This document shows positions 56,963 through 64,000 of a stretch of 64,000 bases of DNA, one piece after another. Numbering within the stretch: the first letter of the stretch is position 1; every line of letters begins with the position of its first letter. The position numbers and the translations under genes are program-made. The notes under the pieces were generated by a model. It searched no databases and was not told the DNA's origin. It was given only the letters and a program-made list of their open reading frames with translations. The stretch is from Xanthostigma xanthostigma (taxonomy: Eukaryota; Arthropoda; Insecta; Raphidioptera; Raphidiidae), in NCBI GenBank assembly GCA_963575645.1, contig OY754472.1:29823401-29887400 (forward strand). The letters run 5' to 3'.

Positions 56963-56973
56963 AGTAATAATCA

Positions 56974-57052
56974 TTGTTTTATGGATCTGTCAGAAATAAA
57001 CTAGTTCAGCATTCTTTGAATGGTCCCGTCGCCCAATTGGCTGAAATTTTTT
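56974..57052 (+). mobile_element. family A fragment
   Basis: TTTTATGGATCTGTCAGAAA, TAAACTAGTTCAGCAT, then directly GAATGGTCCCGTCGCCCAAT: two distant parts of family A are joined, so the middle is deleted. Confidence 0.65.
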
Positions 57053-57513
57053 CCTTTCTGTTGCGCAGCTGATGTCTCCTGTTCTTTTCTGCGCAGCTTA
57101 CAGACGTATTTGTGTTACGGAACCTGTACGTTTCATATGAGATACATCTTGTATATATATTGCGATAATATTATTTATTACTTACACATAATATATGCTA
57201 CATAATTTATTGATTGAATAAAATGCTTGTAATCAATTAATGTATGTCAAATAAAGAAAGTGAATTGTGCTGTCCTGCATTGTTGCGACTTTGCTCGAAG
57301 CAGCGCGGGGTTATGAAAAGATCTCTGTACATTTATTGGACTTATCTGGTATTATTCCCACGATTAATATATAATGGAATCGCAATAATTGGACATTTGA
57401 GCCTAAGTAAAAAAACATCTCAATTTCGGAACTGGCTACGTTTGGTTCTGAGTTCCGGATATCGAGAAAAGTCTATAACAAGAATACTGCATGTAGAAGA
57501 AACGTGCTTTTTT

Positions 57514-58586
57514 AACTTCCCGCTATAAAAAAAAATTTTTTTTTCAAAAATCGGGAAGTTATTGGTTTTACCCCGATTTTCGAAAATCGAGTTTTCGCCA
57601 GATCTCGACGTTTTGAGGTCCTAGGAAGCTATTGAAACTATTTTGGCGATGATGTCCGTAGGGCTGTATGTATGTGTGCGCGTGTGTGTATGGGTGTGTG
57701 TGTGTGTATGTATGTAAACCTTTTATATCTTTTGAACGGAGTGTCCGACTGAAACACGATTTGCGGCATTTGACGTGATCTTGGTGAACTTAGACTTCCT
57801 GAAAATTTGAAATGATTCGGCCCAAAAAATTTTGAGAAATATTAAAAAACAAGTTTCAAAAATTTTTAAAAATTTGTTTTTGTAAAATATTTTCTAAACT
57901 ACTCAACCGATTAATTCCAAAATCTTATCAGCTCTTCTCCTTAATAAACTGCGTCGATTTCGGCAAACCGCATCAAAATCGGTTAATTTGTTCACGAGAT
58001 ACCGTGAACGAAAAAATCGTAAAAACGTGTTTTTTTTAAAATGACTTAAAATTGTTATCAAATCAATTTTTTTGTAAGAAATTACTTTCTTAGGCTAAAA
58101 AAACTGCGTCAATCGCCGCAAACCAGATCAAAATTGGTTCATTTGTTCATGAGATAGCGTGAACGAAAAATTAGGAAAAAAGTAATTTTTTAAAATTACT
58201 CGTAAAATTCTTATCAAATCGATTTTTTTGTAATAATTTACTTTCTTAGGTTAAAAAAACTGCGTCCATCGCTGCAAACCGCATCAAAATCGGTTCATTT
58301 GTTCACGAGATATCGTGAACGAAAAATTTGTAAAAAACTTTTTTTTTAATTACTCGTAAAATTCCTTTGAGATCGATTTTTCTGTAATAAATTACTTTTT
58401 TAGGTTAAAAAATTGCGTCGACTGCCGCAAATCGCATCAAAATCGGTTCATTTGTTCATGAGATACCGTGAACGAAAATTTCGTAACAAAGTGTTTTTTT
58501 TTTTGAGCTCGTAGAGCTAAAAAATAAACTTCTTGCTATATTTTATATATTTTTGAGCGTTTTGAACTCGAAAATAGCGGGAAGTT
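57514..58586 (+). mobile_element. AACTTCCCGCTAT-ended TIR element, long form
   Basis: Starts AACTTCCCGCTATAAA and ends TTTGAACTCGAAAATAGCGG plus GAAGTT. It contains CCCCGATTTTCGAAAATCGA, a GT microsatellite (57670-57712), TATCTTTTGAACGGAGTGTC, and four tandem 155-bp units. It matches the 626-bp copy at 9996-10621 in reverse. No transposase; the frame at 57244-57528 only enters it at its end. Confidence 0.75.
57946..58510 (+). repeat. four tandem units of about 155 bp
   Basis: Units start at 57946, 58101, 58257 and 58410 with AAA(C/T)TGCGTC. Each holds GCATCAAAATCGGTT, TTTGTTCA(C/T)GAGATA and CGTGAACGAAAA, where GTTCACGAGATATCGTGAAC is palindromic. Only one unit is present in the 9996 copy. 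The array accounts for the whole length difference between the copies. Confidence 0.85.
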
Positions 58587-59080
58587 GCAGGGATGTAGGT
58601 ATACATTTTTTATGTTTTTATGATTTTGTATGAAAACAATGTAAAACATTTCTGAAATTTTATAGTATTTCAATTTTACAGTCGTCAGGTTTTTTTCTAA
58701 TTAAATTATTTTTTATGAAAATTATATATTTAAAATTAATCTAGAACATTTATTTTAATATAACTTTGAGAATATTTGCTGAATAGGTTCGATCATTTGC
58801 ATGATGATATTTGGGTTGTTCAATGCGTCACATTGCGTGGAAGAGCAGTCTCATGAAAGCGAGATGTTTGAAACGCTGGAGCCCCGAAGCACTATGCATA
58901 GTTCCATTTACCTGCGAATGTGAGAAAATTTTATAATGGATTTTATTAGTAAATATTATAAAGGAGAACGAATATAGACGTCATGAGACGTTGCGTTTCT
59001 TAAAATTCACAAACTGACTGTTATTATTGAGTCAAATATCTGAAAAATTGTAGCGAAAGAAATACTCGTTATATAATCAA

Positions 59081-59240
59081 CATTAATTGTAACAGGTCTA
59101 TTAATTGGTATCAATGCAATTTATTGAAAACATGAATTAATAGACGTGTTATAAATTGGCGCCCAACGTGAGGCGCTAATTTGTAACACGTCTATTGATT
59201 GGTATCAATGTAATTTTTTGAAAACAAAAATTAATAAGTT
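59081..59240. repeat. inverted and direct repeat block with PBS-like string
   Basis: TTGTAACA(G/C)GTCTATT(A/G)ATTGGT recurs about 93 bp apart. Around the centre, AATAGACGTGTTATAAATTGG is mirrored by TAATTTGTAACACGTCTATT. The centre reads TGGCGCCCAACGTGAGGC, like a lysine-tRNA primer-binding site of an LTR element, but the symmetry may explain it equally well. If retroviral-like, it is only a broken leader. Confidence 0.4.
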
Positions 59241-59429
59241 CGGTATAAAATAAAAAAAATTATGTAGATTTATAAAGAATATATATTGAACCGCTCGCCA
59301 ACGCGTGTTGACTCCATTGTCTGTCTTGCATCCAACGCCTCACATATCCCCCTGTGGGAACACCAGTGGCGGCGTGCATTTTAGGATGTGTCGTTACTTA
59401 TTTTTAATTTTATATAGGGACTCATTTGA

Positions 59430-59885
59430 TACTAGCCGTTGATTGCAATTTCGCTCGCGTTAATAGGTATATGTTTTTATTACTTCTTCCCGATCGCATC
59501 TGATACAGTACCGTATATTTTAAGTTTGGATGCTAATTTATAATGTTCCAAGTTTCATCAAAATCAGTTCAGTCGTGCTCGAGGCTGACATAATAGTAGG
59601 TTATGTTCCTAGTGCGTGACGACATGGCGAATGTGATATTATGTTAAAACGAGCGATACCGAGTTTTAACAGTTGTACACACGAAAGGCATATAGTATTT
59701 TTGGCACGTACCCACTTTTAAATAGCTGTCTTTCACAACATTTTTGACAGTCCATCTGTATAGGCTACGTTAAATTTTTATACATTACTATGGAACTGGT
59801 TGTACGACAACGTTTCGCATTTCTTTTGTTTTACTTTCCGCACTCGTGCGAAATTGATCATTTTACTACCGTTTGTGATAAGCAC
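59430..59885 (+). repeat. LINE-tail-like start plus family E, copy 2
   Basis: ATACTAGCCGTTGATTGC and TTCGCTCGCGTTAATAGG resemble the ACTAGC-type end. Then AGTTTCATCAAAATCAGTTC, and family E from 59617 (TATGTTAAAACGA, ACATTTTTGACAG, GTTGTACGACAACGTTT, CGCACTCGTGCGAAA). Same arrangement as 12501-13210. Confidence 0.5.
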
Positions 59886-62340
59886 GTCTTCCAATCTATT
59901 TATAGGGTATAAAATAACTAAAAAATTCCAAAAATCTCGCATGAAATCGAAATCATGTTAAGCTTAATATGAGCTTTACTTTCACCATTACGGATAATTT
60001 ATTGCATTCAATAAAATCATTTTCCGTCAAGGTTTTATTCAATTAATATACATTAAATAGCAATAATTGTTATATAGTTGCTGTTAATTTTAAAATAGTC
60101 GTAAAATAAAATAAACACAGTAGTTCTTCAACGTTCCATTAACAATTTTTTTATTAATTTAATTCTCTTTTACGATCTATAAAACGTTATTACTAGAAAT
60201 CTTATTAATATTTTATCACAAAGAACGACTTACAATTTCCTAAGAGCGACTTATACAGAAAAATGCAGTGTTAAGCACTAATTAACAGATAGTATACATA
60301 GCTATTAAGTCAAGATTTCATCTTAAGGGCGCTGCACACGATGCTGTTTTTGCCGCTGGAATCACTGCTGGAACTTGTGTTGGCTGGCGCGCTGACTGCG
60401 CATATGTAAATGACGTCACAAGATGGATTTCAAAATTAGAACCGGGGCTATTTTCCGTGATTGTTCATGTGCTTATTTTAAGCAAGAACCAACGAGAAAA
60501 CAGTATCTTGTGAGCGACATGGGCAAACGCCAACAAACAAACATGGCGTCATAGTGTGTGTTCTGTTCAGAGACAATAAACGTTCACTTTTATTACCTTT
60601 AGAACTGTCACTGCAAGAACACCAAACCTTCAAAACAAGCATCGTGTGACGCGAGCACATGAAAGCTATCACGAAAACCAGCGTCACAGCTCGCTTGAAA
60701 TTTAGCAAGGAATCTAGCGATAAAACCATTCTCGCAGGCAGCGACTGTTATCAGTTCGAAACTGAAGCGATTCTATTTACACTTGGATAGTTCCGGACTT
60801 GTATTAGCTCCTTTAAAACCATGTCTTCCCTCGGAGTTGTCTTCCGTTCTCTATAACATTGTAGCTTGATTTCATCATGGTAAACGGTCACATCCGTTCG
60901 CTCGCGAATGAGAGTGCATATGTGTATCGGGTACATGACAAGTTCAAGGTGAACTCGATGTTTTTTCTTCAACGCAAGTTGCCACTGAAACAATGGAATA
61001 TTGTTCCGTTCTTCGGAAATATCTAAAGAAAGGGAACGTCCTCGTTATTTTCGTCTTTGGAACAGTTTTGCGTAAGCCTAACTTTTAGGCTTCAGAGTTG
61101 ATGTTGAAACTTTTGTCCTGTAATATTTTGAAATAGTTAATTATTGATTCATTCAAATTCCTATTATTGTTTAATTATTCATTCCTTGAGTTAAAACGGA
61201 GAACGAGGTATAATATGGTTGAAAAAATAAAACGCCATGTTTGTAGCTTCCTATGGAACAAAAACGTAGGACACGCAATCTTTAGTTTCTTCTACTAAAT
61301 TCTTATTTGCTTGCGTGTCTAAAAAGCTTTGCGCTTTTTACTTCTATTTTTAAATTTCATAAACAAGTATAGCATATTTAAATTTCATTTATTTACTAAG
61401 TAATCTTGTAAGAAGTGGTGTTTTTATGGTTCTTTCAAGGGAAAATATAAATTGGCTAAAGTAAAAATGTAAAAAAATATTTGCAGAATCATAAAAGAGC
61501 ACGCAATAACAAAATATCAAATAGGTACAATTTTTTTTACATTTTACATGTGAAATGGCGGATTCAACATTGCATTTAGCCTAGACTCCACCCATAATGT
61601 CAAATCCCAATAGTAAGGTACCAAATCTTTTAAAAGTTGAACATCATTACCTCATTTAATGAAGCAGCAACGCCATGAAACAATATAAATCACACCGGTC
61701 CCATGTATAAGAAGTATGCCTCACTTCTTAAATGTGGAATATAGAACTGTAAGTTGGCGAGTTAACTAATTTCTCTATACTAATACCGCGGTAATTATCC
61801 CCACAATCTTCCGTTACTCTGTCCTGCCACGCCTAAAGAAGTGTCACTTCTGAAAAAAAATTGTCATCCTAGCCACTACAAACACTTATCGGTATTATTA
61901 GTATAATATATTCCCAGCTTATAAAATACTATGGAATCACGTCTCACGCTGGGATATTGCCGGTATAAATCACATTAATGATATTCTATATAATATAATA
62001 TCGCGTCCTCTATTATTATATTACTTTTTACTTACACTATGCACTCTTGTTCATTTCTGCCCACAGTGTGTTATAATATAGTGTAATTAACGAAACTGTC
62101 GACTTCATGATACACGAAATATAGATGTCAAATCGTGAGCACAATTCGCGAAAGGTCAGAGCAACGTTGTTGCGATACAGATTTCTCGATGTCCGTTATA
62201 GTAGGAGCGGCGACGGTAAAAAATTGAGGATGAAACATTTAATGGCAAGTTTGGGTAGGAACAGTCCATAATACAAAATAAAAAAAATTATATTTGTTTA
62301 ATATTTGTGCGGATATATTTCTTATAATTATAATTCTTAT
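59886..62340. other. no gene recognised
   Basis: Two and a half kilobases without repeats matched elsewhere in the window. The patch at 60330-60980 is GC-richer (GGGCGCTGCACACGATGCTG near 60327) with minus-strand frames of 80-83 codons lacking motifs. It may hold an old MITE or host sequence. Confidence 0.35.
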
Positions 62341-62344
62341 TATA

Positions 62345-63716
62345 TTGGGGTCCTTCAAATCGGTGGAGCTTTAAAAACATGGTGACGATGGGGTATCATT
62401 TCCCGTAGTTACTTTACTATATGGTTACTATATAGATAGTAAACAGTGCAATTGTGAATTTTTTTAAGTGCAGTAAAATGATAAGTATCAGCACAATATG
62501 TAGGTTATTGGGCTGATACAAATCACCGAAAAAGAAATTTCCTTGAAGGGGAACGTATATTTAATGCTGACCATATCATAAAATTAGGCAAAATTTCAAT
62601 TGAAACAGAACCTTCAAGTAAGATGAATTTTAATTGTTTCTGTTTACAAACTTCCGATTTAAAGAGTAATCCATAGGGCTTCACACGAGACGAGAGTAGA
62701 CGAGACTATCAAAAATCTCGTCTCGGTCTCGTCAATCCCTAGAAAATTCAGTCTCGTTCAAGTCTCGGTCTCGTCTCGTTACCAGATGTCTCGTCTCGTC
62801 TCGCTTAATTTTAAATAATGATAATATATATTCAAACTTAAGATATAGAAATTTGCAAGGATAAATATTTATGATAAAAGATACGTTACAATAAGAAGTG
62901 TTAACAAGTTGAAGTAAGAATGTGAAAAAATCATACTCTGTTGAGTTTTTTTTAAATTTACTATAAAATATGTCACAGATGGTCACCAGATTTTATATTT
63001 TGTAAAATATATTGTTTTTTATTTCGACCTTTTCTAATTTTTCCAATAAAAACTTTATAAAAAAAAATTTAACGAGACCATAAACGAGACTCCGGGTTGC
63101 ACTGTATGTGGTCTCGGTATCGTCCAAAATATTTACCAAAACGTATCGTCTCGTCTCGTCTCGCTTTTCCGAGACGAGAACGAGACGAGACGAGAAAAAT
63201 CTCGCTCTCGTGTGAAGCCCTAGTAATCCACAAGAAATAAAAGTGGTAAATAGAGATATATATCAATGCAGTGTCAATGAACGTTGCAAACATATTATTG
63301 AAACATTACTTTATTGCAACAGGTAAGTTCCCAACCTAAAAATAATCATCTGTCAAAATGTATTTTTAACTTTATTTTTTTCCATCAAAATTTTTAATGT
63401 TATTTAATAATAATAACTATACAATTAATAAATTAAGTTTTCAATACTAAGACTAAGTATAATACCTACTTGGTAAAATAACTAATCATCTGCATTGAAA
63501 TGACATTTTACTAACTTTTTATTTGTGTTTGCACGAGGTGAAAACTTCGCAGATTCCATAATAAGTCATTTATTAATTTATCAACGTTTTTTTATTATTA
63601 TTATAAAAAAAACACGATTAACAATACTCATTGACAGTACGATTCATATACTTGTTTCTCACGTGTTAGTAAATTTCGCAGCCTGTAGATAGAGTAGTCC
63701 ATATCGCGGATCCCCA
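62345..63716. mobile_element. TA-flanked TIR element, copy 2 (split by a hAT MITE)
   Basis: The tips TTGGGGTCCTTCAAAT and, inverted, TGGGGATCCGCGATATGG lie between TA dinucleotides (62343-62344 and 63717-63718). It aligns along its length with 36574-38158. Removing the 549-bp MITE and one copy of its target duplication leaves about 815 bp. GAGTAATCCACAAGAAATAA, the rejoined sequence, matches GAGTAATCCACATGAAATAA in copy 1. Confidence 0.75.
62674..63222. mobile_element. hAT MITE with iterated CGTCTCG motif
   Basis: Inverted TAGGGCTTCACACGAGA tips are flanked by GTAATCCA on both sides (62666-62673 and 63223-63230). TCTCGTCTCG / CGAGACGAGA strings occur in runs in both subterminal regions, in both orientations. 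The centre is plain AT-rich sequence. Length 549 bp, no transposase. Frames at 62732-62986 and 63069-63293 are byproducts. Confidence 0.9.
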
Positions 63717-64000
63717 TACTGTGACTGAAATTAGTTGCCTAGGCAACCCTGCGAAAATCTGACTAGACAGCGGGGAAACACCGCTTCCAATATTCATTTT
63801 GATAAACTAATTTTGGATCGCTTGTTTTATCAATTAATTTTGATGTAGTTACCTACTTGTCCTACAGAGTTAGAGCTTTTAATTGTTTTTTTAATTTGTT
63901 GGTCGGTAAGAGCTTTTTAGGAATATAATATATGTTTGCCGTTCTAAATAATAATCAATTATAATGGCAATCCATAAAAAAATCTGAGCTGCTATTATAT

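Noticed and set aside
36574-63716. Segmental duplication of host DNA
   Set aside because: Both copies end in matching inverted tips between TA dinucleotides, so they are transposon copies.

Overview
The window looks like repeat-dominated, AT-rich insect nuclear DNA, most likely from a moth, butterfly or close relative. The clue is a set of end sequences I associate with lepidopteran repeats: TTGAGAACCTCCTCC near 31.38 kb, and GGAACCCTCGG followed by GACTCGCACTTG at 4.3 and 38.9 kb. This assignment is from memory and was not searched. No complete protein-coding gene is visible. No open frame exceeds about 150 codons, and the recognisable proteins are all transposon fragments.

Layout. 0-5 kb: a solo LTR, one copy each of dispersed families A and B, and a terminal-inverted-repeat (TIR) element. 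6-10.6 kb: a 672-bp near-perfect palindromic element, a hAT MITE with a perfect 8-bp target duplication, a CAAATA-rich TIR element, and a family A copy interrupted by another TIR element. 11-17 kb: foldback and tandem repeats, a TIR element, and two RNase H-side fragments of one LINE family. 19-24 kb: more TIR elements and a family A copy. 25-29 kb: two LTR fossils and three hAT MITEs. 29.5-32.2 kb: family A, then a Tigger/pogo-like transposon carrying nested inverted and tandem repeats. 33-40 kb: a hAT MITE, family B and D copies with tRNA-like modules, a TA-flanked element split by a hAT element carrying a BEL/Pao integrase fossil, and a TIR element filled with a 37-bp array. 42-49 kb: a quieter stretch holding the best candidates for host sequence, namely a TATA plus initiator core promoter near 46.45-46.49 kb and a 41-codon ORF with coding-like codon use at 48.28 kb. 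50-59 kb: a mariner-type deletion derivative, another hAT MITE, a foldback element, and a TIR element with four 155-bp tandem units. 62.3-63.7 kb: a sister of the 36.6-kb TA element, split by a different hAT MITE.

The strongest theme is non-autonomous DNA transposons. At least six hAT-like elements have exact 8-bp target duplications and two more have 7 of 8. Three of them have subterminal regions built from an iterated short motif that differs between elements (GATATATCGAT, GGATACGGATAC, CGTCTCGTCTCG). Letters used below: A, family with a CTGTGAACACGATACAGG core; B, family ending GACTCGCACTTG; C, family with AAAAGCATTGTAGAAT; D, RTE-like tail family with GTCCGTCCCGGTTTCACCC; E, family with GTACGACAACGTTT; F, family with CAGTGAAAAGGGGAGGGC.
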